DNA of 64,000 bases from Saussurea involucrata. Lineage: Eukaryota > Streptophyta > Magnoliopsida > Asterales > Asteraceae. A model generated the notes under the pieces. The model made no database searches, was not told the DNA's origin, and worked only from the letters and a program-made list of their open reading frames with translations. Location: NCBI GenBank assembly GCA_033807775.1, contig CM066327.1, forward strand, positions 95,750,295 to 95,814,294. Direction: 5' to 3'. The translations under genes and the position numbers were made by a program. The stretch's first letter is position 1. Each line of letters opens with the position of its first letter. Below are positions 1 through 10,730 of this stretch, one piece after another.

Positions 1-703
1 GAAGGGAAACTCATATCTACAAGATCAATTAAAAGAAGCTCAAGAGAAAAGAATAACATTGGAAGATGAAAATATTGATTTGAAGAAAAAGCTTTCTGAA
101 CGTGAAAGAGAGTCTCTTTCTTCAAAGAAAGTTCTTAAAGAAAAGGACGCATTTGAACTGAGAAGTATAAAACTTTCAAAACAAGTTTCTGACTTTGAGA
201 AAGTTTTATTTTTAGAAAAAGACAAACTCGAAAAAGAAAGAGCTAAATTTGAAACTGAACGAAAATCTTTTGAGATTAAAAGTTCTGAACTTTCCGTGAA
301 AATCTCTGATTTAGAAAATCTTTTGAAAAAAACAAAGAAAAGATTTTGCGGAAAAGAAAAATCTCTTTGAAAAAGAAAGTAAAACCCTTAAAAAGAAGAA
401 TATGGAAATTTTCAAAGAGATTACTGATAAAAGAAAGTTTTTGGAAAAAGATTTTGAATCGGAACGCGAATATTTTGAAGATGCGATTCTTAATCTTACC
501 AAAAGATTATCTGGTTTATCAGCTGATATTACGAAGGATCAATTGATCAAATCTGATCACCAAAAGAAATTTGATCTAATCTTTAAAGAGAAAATGTTTT
601 GATAAACAAAGTCAAAGAACTTGAAGACATCATTTTTAAATTTGATGTCTCAAATCAGGTCAATCCTGATACTATCTTTCAGACTCCATTTGTTATTTCA
701 AAT
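1..703 (+). pseudogene. Fragment of Sirevirus-type gag, C-terminal coiled coil
   Basis: This is the left edge of the window. The translation is Lys/Glu-rich with repeated Phe-Glu-Lys-Glu-Arg and Phe-Glu-Thr-Glu-Arg patterns and strong heptad character, typical of the long coiled coil that follows the zinc knuckle in these gag proteins. It matches the gag tails of D (about 41740-41890) and G (53640-53900) nearly word for word in places, including the SKQVSDFEKVLFLEK block. The reading frame changes at about 370, so it is not functional as read. The coding sequence is cut at 703 by the repeat starting at 704, and its continuation is not recognisable elsewhere in the window. Confidence 0.75.
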
Positions 704-2144
704 TGTCACACCCCGCTAAAGCGGAAACACGAGGTATAACAGCATAGGGTTTCATTCAAAAGGTAACAGACAACACCAACCACAACATTTAATACAGTAG
801 TACAAAATATTACATTACAACGTCTTAACCAAATTGTTCCAAAAAGAAGACGACGGATACAAAAATTAACAATAGAAGTTTTAAGGTTCTTGGTGTTGAT
901 GTCATCACACAATATGCACCCTACATGCCTTCACTTACTTATTAGTACCTGAAAAGCATGATAAAAAGAAAAGGGTCAACTACAAAGAGTTGGTGAGTTC
1001 ACAGGTTTTCGTATGCACTAAAAGTAAATTTGTATGCAGAAATTGTATTTTTGTGAAACGTTTGTTCACACGAAGTTTGAGTAATCGGTTGTTCGAGTAC
1101 TTGCACGAGGTATAATGTATGCAATGATGTCATAACATTGAGCCACTACCAAACCTTCTGACAAACCAACGCCCCTTATATTATTCACGTCCTACCTCAA
1201 CGATGAAATAATTCCACATGGGTAGAACCATTGTTGTTACCGGTAAAGTGCACTTCTAGCTCGTCAGCTTAAAGTGGGGTTGTCAATCCAAATAGCGCTA
1301 CCCACAAATACCATCGGCTCATAATGAGTTAATAGGTAGTGTCTAACTAGTGGGGACTTTTTCATTTAAAACTCAAGCACATCAAAAAGTATATATACCT
1401 TAGTGCACAAACAATTTAATTTAAGGTTCCACATTTCATAGCATAATTCAATCAGCTTGCAATTCAATATCATGCTTTTCACCCCAAATTGTAACAAAAG
1501 AGTAAAAAGGGGCTGTGAATACTCACAATGTTCAGCAAAGATTTCCAAGAGTTGCCGCACGGTTGCCCAAATGCCCGGTTCTAGGTCCTTCCTATGGAAG
1601 TGAAACACATTATCAGTTTTGGGGCTAACTCTTAGGGCTAACGCATTGCTTAGCTCATCATGTCTTATAAAATGCCTTAGTATCAGTTACTAGGTTTAAG
1701 TATTATTTCGCATTGTTGTTTATATGTTATTTATTGGTTTTGAAAAGTTTTGTAGGATTTTATTGTTACATAATTAAATTTATATGTTATATATAGCATT
1801 TAATCCATTGTACCATGTTTTATAATTCCTTCATGATGAATCCTTTCATTAATTATACATATTTATTTGTATTTCTTAAGTATCTTGTGTTTTATCCTAA
1901 GTTCGAATTTTTTATAAATCTCTTATTTATTTGGGTAACATTCATACATTCATATCTATACTACATATATAAGCATATACACCAATTGTCTTAAACACAA
2001 CTTAAAAAGCATAGAGTACTACTTTTTAAAGCACAAAAACTGAAAACTCTTAATTACCATTTTTTATGCATGATATACAAACCTTCAATGCATTCCTAGA
2101 TAAACGAGAAATGTTGCAACCTTTTTGAAATACAATACCATACC
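704..2144. repeat. Unclassified non-coding repeat starting TGTCACACCCC
   Basis: The sequence abruptly leaves gag coding at 703 and begins TGTCACACCCCGC, a TG start of the kind seen at the ends of plant LTRs (from memory, common in Asteraceae Ty3/gypsy elements). No coding capacity is convincing on either strand. The distal part (about 1700-2100) is very AT-rich. I cannot fix the right boundary or find a paired LTR or target duplication, so it may be a solo or truncated LTR followed by older intergenic DNA. Element A is inserted at its right side after CAGTG (2145-2149). Confidence 0.4.
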
Positions 2145-2149
2145 CAGTG

Positions 2150-2866
2150 TGTTAGCTCCAAGTATCTGTAAAATGAAAGTATTGAAAATAAAACCAAGTC
2201 AGAAGACCTACAGAGATAAAGCAGAAGACTTAGAAGACCAACAAAGAAGACCAACAGAACTCAACAGAGTTCTGGTGGAACCAACGGAGCTCAACAGAGC
2301 TCTGGCAGAAGATCAACAGAAGAACTGTTCATACCCGAAGACCAACAGAGTTCTGTCATAACACGCTCCGTTGAAGTGAAGACCTCTGTTATGCCTAAGT
2401 CTCGTAGAAATCCGAATTGTCAGATACGTGTCCACACCTTTCCACGTATGCCCTAAAGATTGGAGACACACTTTCCACGTGTCATTCCAGGGTACGATAG
2501 TACACTGTCTACACTTTATGAGGCTATATATAGCGAGGTAGTGGAACAAACAAAAAAAAGCTTTTGGAAGAATAGTTTTCCACAATTGTAAAAGCACACA
2601 CTGTCATATCCTCATAGCACTATCCCGTACGATATTGTCTCTGTGATTTCTTGATACACCATTGATCTTGTTCTTGGTGTTATCTTTATCAATATACGAG
2701 CAACGTTTCTTATTTGATCTTGTTATCATATTCCTGTTCTATATTTGATATCACAGTTTACATATCGTCTCATACAATCACTCACTTTAATGGCTTTATA
2801 TTTAAATGCTTCCGCTGTCTATTTAACTACCATTATCGTGATACGACGTGAATCTGGGAACCAACA
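2150..2866 (+). repeat. Element A 5' LTR
   Basis: It starts TGTTAGCTCC and ends GGGAACCAACA, and is paired with 28341-29057 at equal length with five differences. It contains repeated ACAGAG/CTCTG words such as CAACAGAGTTCTG and GAGCTCAACAGAGCTCTG, a G-box and a TATA box. Short open frames in it on both strands are chance reads of LTR sequence, because the same ones recur in the 3' copy. Confidence 0.95.
2476..2532 (+). promoter_or_regulatory. Element A LTR core promoter: G-box and TATA box
   Basis: CACGTG (2476-2481, in context CCACGTGTC, resembling an ABA-response G-box) lies 49 bp upstream of TATATATA (2525-2532). This spacing fits a plant pol II promoter driving the genomic RNA. The same pairing occurs in the LTRs of B, C and G. 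Function is inferred from motifs only. Confidence 0.6.
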
Positions 2867-2881
2867 ATTGGTATCAGAGCT
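2867..2881 (+). other. Element A primer-binding site (initiator Met-tRNA)
   Basis: ATTGGTATCAGAGC directly follows the LTR. TGGTATCAGAGC (2869-2880) is the standard plant copia primer site complementary to the 3' end of initiator methionine tRNA. 2882-3146 is untranslated leader with no feature I recognise. Confidence 0.9.
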
Positions 2882-3146
2882 TGCTTGATTTACTCAAATC
2901 AAGGCATCCAATCTACCAAGGTTGATTCACTGTTGTTGATTGTGTGTGTGTTTAAAAGCCTCATTATACTCTGTTTTACTGCTTAAAGTATTTTACATCT
3001 TCTCAGTTCATTTAATATCATACTAAGCTTTCCAGTCTAGATTAAAACATCGGTTCTACTATTTCATTGGTTACTGTTCCTCATACTTTAGCTTATTCTC
3101 ATTATAGACCATTTAAAACTCTCATACTCTGTTTTCTTTTCAAAAA

Positions 3147-6100
3147 ATGGCAAACATCAACGCCATTTATACTGCTGGTTCTCTGACCAAGCCTCCTACT
3201 CTTCTGAGGGATGAATACCCTCAATGGAAGATTAGGATGGTCAACTCCCTTGATGGAATGGATAAGGACTTAATGCGATCTGTCACGAATGGACCATTCC
3301 AACCCATGGTTTATGTCCCACGTGTACCCGCAACAGAAACCACTGATGAGATTCCTGCTCACTTCGAACCCAAAACCACTGGGATTACCGAAGAAGAAAA
3401 GAGCAAAATGGAAAATGACCTTAAAGCAGTGAGACTTCTGATTATGGCCATTCCGAACGATATATTTCAAGAACTAGACTCATGTGTTACTGCCAAGGAA
3501 ATCTGGGATCAACTTCTAAATCAACTTGAGGGTGGTATCAAAACCCAAAAGAACAGAAGGACCCAGTGTATAAATGAATACAATGATTTCAAGGCACTTC
3601 CTGAGGAAACCTTACAACAGACCTACAACAGATTTAATATTCTGATTAACAAATGTAAAAAATGTGGGGTTGTTAGGTCGAAGGAAGATAACAATGTTCT
3701 GTTTTTGAAAAGTTTAAATGATGAATGGTTGAATCTGTCCATGTCTTTACAAGCTAATCAGGACTTAGGAGCATGGTCTCTTACTGATGTGTATGGCACT
3801 CTGGCCGCACAAGAGAAGGATGTTGTCAAGCAAAAAGGCAAATCCACCATTGCAGGTCCTATCGCTTTGATTTCAGAATCTAAGAACTCAGTAGAAGAGA
3901 AACTCAACAAAGATGGCCCTAGCAGAGATAAGAAAAGAGATAAAAAGAAAGGGAAGAAGAGCTTGGTTGCAGAAAGTGATGATGAAAGGAGTTCATCAGA
4001 TGAGGATAGTGATATAAATGCCTTTGCTAAATCTCTTGCGTTAATAACTCAACAATTTACCCAGAGATTTGGCAACAGGACATTTGACATAAGAAAAAGG
4101 TACGAAAGAGAAGAAAAAGGTGACAGAAGTTATACTGCACCTCAACAGAATCACCAGAACAGAAACCCGACAGAACAGAGACCTCAACCTCAACAGAAGT
4201 ACAACGCTCCTGGTCCACAAAAGACTGATGCTGCACAACCCATCAACCAAAACGATGGTCGTTGTTTCAGATGTGGCAAACCTGGCCATTTCTCTGCTAA
4301 CTGTAGAGGAAAACTTGTAAAAGATCAAGACTACTACAAGAACAAATACAAGTACAACTACAGAGAAAGGAGTTATGTCGCCGAGATGGAGAATTGGATC
4401 TCTGACTCATCCTCTGATGATGAACCAGAGCAAGCCAATATTGCTGTAGATGATGAAAGTATGACAGATGTTGACTGGATGACTGGAGAACGAATAGAGA
4501 GAACAGAAGAAGAAGATATAGCTCATGCATTCGCTCTTACTGTAACAGAGCCAGACGACAGAGCGCTGGAGACCATTAAACCCAGTGCCAACGTATGTTC
4601 CTCCGAATCCAAGTCTGACTCAGAACTGGAAATGCATGTTTCGCAATTAACTGAGGAATTTCAATTACTGAAACAAAAGCTTTCTGAGGAAAAAGAGCTA
4701 AGAAAGCTAGCTCAGAAGGATCTGTCCTTCTACAAGAGAGAGAAAACTCTCTTGGAACAAGAAAAGGAAGATATCTTCAAGGAGAAATCTGAGCTAGAGA
4801 TCTTACAGCAGAAAGAGAAAAGTACTTTTTCTAAAAAGGAAAAAGAGTACGAAAATCTGTTAAAACAGAAAACCGAAGAAATGAAGAAGTCTGAGAATGA
4901 AAGACTTAACTCTGTCGCTTTAAAAGACTTTTTTCAAAAAGAAAGGGAAATCTTACATCAGTCCCTACAGAGAAAAGAACTTCAAATCAAAAAGTATCAG
5001 GATGCACAGGATGTGCATGTTAAGATAAATTCTCAGATGGATACGCAAGGTCTTGGTTTCTCAGACCTTGCTCCCTGGAACGGAAAGAAGAAAACATCTC
5101 TGTTGACTACTTTCTGTGCTGGGAAAATCCAAGATAATGTTATCTCTGGTAATGCTGTTTTCAAAAGAATTAAAACCTCGGACGTTTACAAGAGGACGAA
5201 AAGGCTTGACTTTAGGAATGTCAGCTATGACTCCTTGGATCATGACAAGGTTCTTAAACCATCTTCAAAGTTTATTCTTGATCAAGGAAGAGCTAGAATC
5301 TTAATTCCTAACTCTGTCGAAAGTCTGGATCCAAAAGAGATTTTCAACTTTAATTCTTTCAAGGAACAGAAGCCTGTCACTTCTGAGGCTGAATCCTCTG
5401 TTGAAATACCACAGAGCAAGCTCAACCCTGAAGCACCAGTCTTCTCTCCTACTTCTGAAACGATAAGAACATCTTTTGAAGAAGATCTCATGAAAGTTCT
5501 TAAAGAAAATGCTGTTTCTGATGCTTTAAAACCCAAGTTGAGAAGGTTTAAAACTGCAAAACCTGATTCTACAAAGCCGGTTTCTGTGAGTAACACCTCC
5601 AACAGAGCCACCAGAGACTTTCTAGCCTCTGACAGTGACTCTGACCCTGAGGTAGATGAGCAAATTTTCTGTACTCAACCAAATGCTTTGCACAAACCTA
5701 AACAGATACCGGCTGGATCCTTTGATTTAAAAGAAGACATATCAATTTTCAAGAAACAATCAAGATTTATACCGGTAACTAAGTTTAATAACAAAGAATT
5801 CAGAATTCTTGCTTCTAACTCAACAGAAGTAAAAGGTAAGGTGAAGGCAAGTACTTTACTTAACAACACATTTGTTCCAACTTTTAAACCAATCAGATTT
5901 ACACCAGAACAGAAGGGAAAATGGATAGTAAATGACATACATACTTCCAATTCTGGTAGAAATCAAGAGATCAATTTTGAGAAAAGAGAATCTGTCTCAA
6001 AGAATAGTTCAAACAGAATGCATGGTCCTAGAGCTTTTCAGAATCAAACTCCATCTAATAAACAATTCTTGAATAACAACTTGCATCAATCCTCATGTTC

Positions 6101-6332
6101 CATCAATTGCAATTGTGTTCATCTGTTAAGAAAACTGCAAAATCATATGAATGGACCTCACTGTGTTCTGAATCAGTCACAAAAGATGATAAATCCCAAG
6201 ACTGATCAGACCACACAGAAGAAAACCTCTGGCACAACATCAAAGAATGAAAAGCCTGTAGGAAAGACTGTTAACCCATCAAAGCCTAACAAGAAAGGAC
6301 CCATCATGCAATGGGTACCTAAAAGAAACTAA
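3147..6332 (+). CDS. gag: Element A Gag (1061 aa, intact)
   Basis: Structural nucleocapsid protein of the virus-like particle. The start ATG at 3147 follows an A-rich context (AAAAAATGG). Residues 1 to about 230 form the UBN2/Retrotran_gag_2-like region, with the conserved LTKPP, QWKIRM, LLIMAIPN and EIWDQL blocks. A single CCHC knuckle, CFRCGKPGHFSANC, begins at residue 373. A long coiled coil covers about 490-600, followed by an unusually long Ser/Lys-rich tail ending in the WVPK signature shared by all gags here. The frame is intact and ends in TAA (6330-6332). Protease follows in the same frame, so pol expression would need stop readthrough or a spliced RNA. At more than 1000 aa it is far longer than ordinary copia gag, as expected for Sireviruses. 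Confidence 0.93.
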   Translation: MANINAIYTAGSLTKPPTLLRDEYPQWKIRMVNSLDGMDKDLMRSVTNGPFQPMVYVPRVPATETTDEIPAHFEPKTTGITEEEKSKMENDLKAVRLLIMAIPNDIFQELDSCVTAKEIWDQLLNQLEGGIKTQKNRRTQCINEYNDFKALPEETLQQTYNRFNILINKCKKCGVVRSKEDNNVLFLKSLNDEWLNLSMSLQANQDLGAWSLTDVYGTLAAQEKDVVKQKGKSTIAGPIALISESKNSVEEKLNKDGPSRDKKRDKKKGKKSLVAESDDERSSSDEDSDINAFAKSLALITQQFTQRFGNRTFDIRKRYEREEKGDRSYTAPQQNHQNRNPTEQRPQPQQKYNAPGPQKTDAAQPINQNDGRCFRCGKPGHFSANCRGKLVKDQDYYKNKYKYNYRERSYVAEMENWISDSSSDDEPEQANIAVDDESMTDVDWMTGERIERTEEEDIAHAFALTVTEPDDRALETIKPSANVCSSESKSDSELEMHVSQLTEEFQLLKQKLSEEKELRKLAQKDLSFYKREKTLLEQEKEDIFKEKSELEILQQKEKSTFSKKEKEYENLLKQKTEEMKKSENERLNSVALKDFFQKEREILHQSLQRKELQIKKYQDAQDVHVKINSQMDTQGLGFSDLAPWNGKKKTSLLTTFCAGKIQDNVISGNAVFKRIKTSDVYKRTKRLDFRNVSYDSLDHDKVLKPSSKFILDQGRARILIPNSVESLDPKEIFNFNSFKEQKPVTSEAESSVEIPQSKLNPEAPVFSPTSETIRTSFEEDLMKVLKENAVSDALKPKLRRFKTAKPDSTKPVSVSNTSNRATRDFLASDSDSDPEVDEQIFCTQPNALHKPKQIPAGSFDLKEDISIFKKQSRFIPVTKFNNKEFRILASNSTEVKGKVKASTLLNNTFVPTFKPIRFTPEQKGKWIVNDIHTSNSGRNQEINFEKRESVSKNSSNRMHGPRAFQNQTPSNKQFLNNNLHQSSCSINCNCVHLLRKLQNHMNGPHCVLNQSQKMINPKTDQTTQKKTSGTTSKNEKPVGKTVNPSKPNKKGPIMQWVPKRN

Positions 6333-6344
6333 TCTGTCTTGCAG
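6315..6344 (+). promoter_or_regulatory. Gag-pol junction of A: GTACC...pyrimidine tract...GCAG
   Basis: The last gag codons read GGGTACCTAAA, then come the TAA stop, an AACTAATC branch-point-like string and TCTGTCTTGCAG, immediately followed by the pol frame. The same layout occurs in B, C, D, F and G. It looks like a 3' splice site. The 30-nt GT-AG span itself is too short for a normal plant intron, so an upstream donor would be needed. Confidence 0.5.
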
Positions 6345-9300
6345 AAGCCTCATGTGCAGATCTGGTACCTAGATTCAGGATGTTCCAGGCACATGACAGG
6401 CAATAAGGAGCTGCTGACTTCATTCAGGAACAAAAAAGGAAGTGCAGTCACCTTTGGAGGAGACAATGGAGGACAAATTAGAGGTTATGGTACTCTGGTA
6501 AATGGTGGTGTTTCAGTTTCCGAAGTTGCTTATGTTGAAGGATTAAATCATAATCTTCTCAGTATAAGCCAACTCTGTGATCATGGGTTCGATGTCAATT
6601 TCAGGAAGAAGTTTTGTTCATTATTACTTTCTGAGTCTGGTCAAGAACTTTTAAGAGCCGACAGAAAAGGCAATCTTTATAAAATGAATTTTAATCCAAA
6701 CCAGGGAACTACAATAGAGAAACTCTGTTTAGTCTCTTTGAACAAAGAAGATGCCTGGCTCTGGCATAAAAGATTTGCTCACTTAAATTTTTCAAATCTT
6801 GACAAACTCGTGAAATTGAACTTGGTAAAAGGTCTTCCTTCGCTGAAATTTGACAAAGACCATCTATGCTCTGCTTGTGAGTTTGGAAAAATGAAAAGAT
6901 CCTCACACAGAACCAAGAGTGATCACAATTGCTTAAGACCTTTGCATATGCTTCATGTGGATCTCTGTGGTCCAATCTCTGTGCAAAGTCTGTCTGGCAA
7001 GAAGTATATTCTTGTGCTTATTGATGAATATTCTAGGTATACTTGGATTGAGTTCATCAGAGCAAAATCTGATGTCCCAGAAATTCTGGTAAGTTTATTG
7101 AGAAGGATACAGGTTCTGTTAGGACTAAAAGTGCAAAAGTTGAGAAGTGACAACGGGACAGAATTCAAAAATACTCGAATAGATTCTTATCTATCAGAAG
7201 AAGGAATTTCCCAAAACTTTTCAGCTACCAGAACTCCACAACAGAATGGCGTAGTGGAGAGAAAGAACAGAACTCTGGTAGAGGCCGCCAGAACCATGTT
7301 GGCCGGTTCTGTCCTTCCCATCAACTTCTGGGCAGAAGCAGTCTCAACAGCTTGTTTTGTTCAAAACAGAGCTGTAATAGTGAAAAGATTTAAAAAGACG
7401 CCTTATGAACTCATCAATAACAGAAGACCAAACGTGAAATATTTTCATGTTTTTGGGTGTAAATGTTATGTCTTGAACGACCAAGAACAGCTGGGTAAAT
7501 TTGACAAGAAAGCGGACGAAGGAATCTTTATTGGTTATTCCCTGACCTCTAGAGCCTACAGAGTCTACAACACCAGAACTCGCGTCATTCAAGAAAGCGT
7601 GAACGTGTCCTTTGATGAAAGTACATCAAGTACCTCTGATCGCAAATCAACAGAGGGGACACCAACAGAACAGAAGAAGCCTAGTTCTTCAAAATCAAGG
7701 GAAGAAGATATCAATCTCCTATTCGACGATTTCTTCGATGATGATGATGATTCCTCTGTCAACATCAACAGAGGAGATCAAGCTCAAAGTTCAACAGAAC
7801 AAAATCTGACAGGTACAACTCTTACTGGTCCCTCCAATATTTCACCATCTACTTCTCTGTCTACAGGTATAATTCAGAGAAACGAGGAACCACAACCAGA
7901 ACCTACACAAGAGCCATCATCACCTCTGCTAACAAATATCGGCAGAAACTCCCTGTTTGAAAGTTCACCTTCGCAGAGCCCTGTTGGCAATTCACGGAGC
8001 AATGAGGCCACTCTTCAGAGTTGTGTGCCACAGAACCCTGGCACCAACCCTCAGAGCTCTGTTGCTGAAGATCGTCTTTTCTCATCTGAAGCACAAACCC
8101 CTCCTGTTGTCCATGCTCCCATGACAAAATGGACTAAGGATCACCCCCAACATCTTATAATTGGTGCTGCTGAAGATGGTGTCAAGACAAGATCGGCTAC
8201 AATCAACGAAGCTTTCTTTGTTAACTTTTTGAGCATGATTGAGCCGAAAAGAATTTCTGAAGCACTTGAAGACCCAAACTGGATCGAAGCTATGCAAGAA
8301 GAGCTTCTTGAATTCGAGAGAAATAAAGTTTGGTCCTTGGTTCCACTCCCAAAAGGCAAATCAGCCATTGGAACCAAGTGGGTGTTTAGAAACAAGAAGG
8401 ATGAAGATGGGATTATCATCAGAAACAAAGCCCGTCTGGTTGCAAAAGGATACTGTCAAGAAGAAGGAATTGACTATGACGAGACTTTTGCTCCTGTGGC
8501 TAGGCTAGAAGCAATCAGAATCTTCTTAGCTTATGCTGCTCACAAGGGTTTCAAGGTCTACCAAATGGACGTCAAATCTGCCTTCCTAAATGGCAGACTA
8601 CAAGAAGAAGTCTATGTCCAGCAACCACCTGGTTTTGAAAATTCGGAGTTTCCAGACCACGTTTACAAGCTAGACAAAGCTCTGTATGGGCTTAAGCAAG
8701 CTCCCAGAGCCTGGTATGAAACTCTGTCCAATTTTCTGTTGGTTAATCACTTCGAGAAAGGTACTGTCGATAAAACTCTATTCTTTAGGAGATACAAGAA
8801 TGATATACTTCTGGTACAAATATATGTTGATGACATTATTTTTGGGTCAACACGGCAAGAGTACTGTGATAAGTTTGAGGATTTGATGAAAAGTGAATTC
8901 AAAATGAGCATGATGGGAGAATTTTCTTTCTTCCTTGGTTTACAAGTAAAACAAACCGACAAAGGGACTTTCATAAGTCAGTCCAAATATATCTCTGACA
9001 TTTTGAAAAAGTACAATTTTAACAACTCAAATTCAATGAAAACTCCTATTGCCACTGGAGTTAAGCTTGACCCTGACCTTAATGGTGAACCAACAGATGT
9101 CAAGAACTACAGAGGTATGATAGGGTCACTTCTGTACTTAACTGCCAGTAGACCCGATATAATGTTTGCAACGTGTCTCTGTGCTAGATTTCAGGCTAAT
9201 CCTAAAGTTTCGCATTTCTCTGCCGTCAAGCGCATATTTAAATATCTGAAAGGGACTCAATTTTTGGGTCTCTGGTATCCTCTGAATTCTGGTTTTGAGC

Positions 9301-9767
9301 TTGTAGCATATACAGATTCAGACTATGGAGGATGCAAGAACGACAGAAAGAGTACGTCTGGTAGCTGTCAATTTCTTGGAGAGAAGTTAGTAAGTTGGAC
9401 ATCCAAGAAACAGAACTGCGTGTCCACCTCTACAGCAGAAGCAGAATACGTTGCTGCTGCTAGTTGTTGTTCTCAAGTTCTCTGGATGAAAACTCAACTC
9501 AAGGATTACGGCTTGGAATATGACAGAATTCCAATTTTGTGTGACTCCAAAAGCGCAATAGCAATCACAGCTAATCCAATTCAACACTGAAAGACCAAGC
9601 ATATCGATATAAGGTATCACTTCATAAAAGATAATGTTGAAAAAGGGACTATTGAAATGTATTTCGTTTCAACAGACTTCCAACTTGCTGATCTTTTTAC
9701 AAAAGCCCTTGATGAAAGGAGATTTAACTTCTTAATCAGCAAATTGGGTATGCTGAACATGTCCTAA
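6339..9767 (+). pseudogene. pol: Element A Pol polyprotein (PR-IN-RT-RNase H), one nonsense codon
   Basis: Polyprotein for particle maturation, integration and reverse transcription. From the codon at 6339: protease motif WYLDSGCSRHMTG at residues 9-21; GAG-pre-integrase zinc region (WLWHKRFAHLNF...CSACEFGK) from about 140; integrase DD35E triad Asp208, Asp271, Glu307 (HVDLCGP, RSDNGTEF, VVERKNRT), all present; RT with YVDDIIFGS at 8823; RNase H with AYTDSDYGG and STAEAEYVA. The frame is that of gag. A single TCA-to-TGA type nonsense codon at 9588-9590 truncates the last ~59 codons. The same frame then stays open to TAA at 9765-9767 with the usual family ending. Apart from this stop it looks complete. 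Confidence 0.93.
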
Positions 9768-10609
9768 CACTATTTATCACTCAACAGAACTCTGATGTTC
9801 CTACCAGAGATCTGTCAAAATAGTTGGGTAGAATAGTTCAACAGAGCCTCTGTCATTCACCAGAGCTCTGTAAAACATACTTTTTCAACAAGCTTCCAGT
9901 GAATTCGTTTGTATATATCTCTGTAAATATTTCTTTTAGCAAGTTTTTTTAAGCTCATATTTCTAGGGGGAGCTTATAAAAGAAAATATGCATGGTTTTA
10001 GGGGGAGCAAGTCAAAAAAAAAATTCTGATTTCAAATTCATATGACTTGGCTCTCTTGATCTTGAAAGAAAAATCTTTTTGAAAGAGGGAAAACCTGTTC
10101 TGATGAAATTCTTTTGAGAAAGTCGAACTTAGCAGAACCCTGATATTCTCACCAGAGCCTCTGTTGTTTCTCATCAGATCTCTGTTGAAAATTGTTGGTC
10201 AATTCTGTCCTTGTTCTTTGATTCTTCACATCAGATACAGAATTTTAAAAATGTTTTTGGGTAAAGGTGAAACATGATTGGTCACTGAGCAAAGTTGAAA
10301 AGATCATTTCAACAGAGAAAGAAAATAACTGAGCTCCACCAGAGCTCTGTTAGTTTCTCTGCCCCGTCATCAGAAACACGTCAGCAGAGATGCGGGTCAT
10401 TCTTTGAAAATCACCCACTTGTCACCCGCATATCTCTAACCGTGACGGTTTACTTGTCCTACGATTGTAAGAACAAAATCTTACGTGGCATCCTCTGATT
10501 GAAAGACAAACCACTAGGTGTTCCCACGATACACTGTTCAGGCCGTTCCACTTTCTGACACTCAAGTGCCTACAGTCCCTACGTTGTTTCCCCACCCACA
10601 TGTTTCCCG
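9768..10609 (+). other. Element A post-pol spacer with polypurine motifs
   Basis: Non-coding. Two AGGGGGAG motifs (9965-9972 and 10000-10007) follow pol, as in the other elements here; multiple polypurine tracts are reported for Sireviruses. ACAGAG/CTCTGT words are frequent (for example CCAGAGCTCTGTT near 10340). ACGTGG at about 10483 may be a G-box-like element for the promoter downstream. No protein-coding frame is supported. Confidence 0.7.
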
Positions 10610-10730
10610 TATAAATACCCAACTTCAACCCATTTCACTCTTACGCTTAACAACCATTTCAAACCCTTCATCTTTTCCCTCTCAGAAACCTATACCTTGT
10701 GGTTCTCAAGAAAAACCCTAACCTGCAACA
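10610..10730 (+). promoter_or_regulatory. Candidate internal promoter and 5' UTR of element A third ORF
   Basis: TATAAATA (10610-10617) lies 121 bp upstream of the ATG at 10731. The stretch between is pyrimidine-rich and contains AAACCCTAA (10713-10721), a telo-box typical of 5' UTRs of plant genes. This is the architecture of a free-standing plant promoter, not a read-through spacer. B and D show a TATA box at the comparable place. Inferred from motifs; no transcription evidence. Confidence 0.5.

Noticed and set aside
2125..2597. Open frames in both directions near the A 5' LTR (and again at 28340-28788)
   Set aside because: They are LTR sequence duplicated at both ends, made of the ACAGAG word, with no protein features.
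6315..6344. The 30-nt GT-AG span as a complete intron
   Set aside because: Too short for the plant spliceosome; only its 3' end is a credible splice signal.
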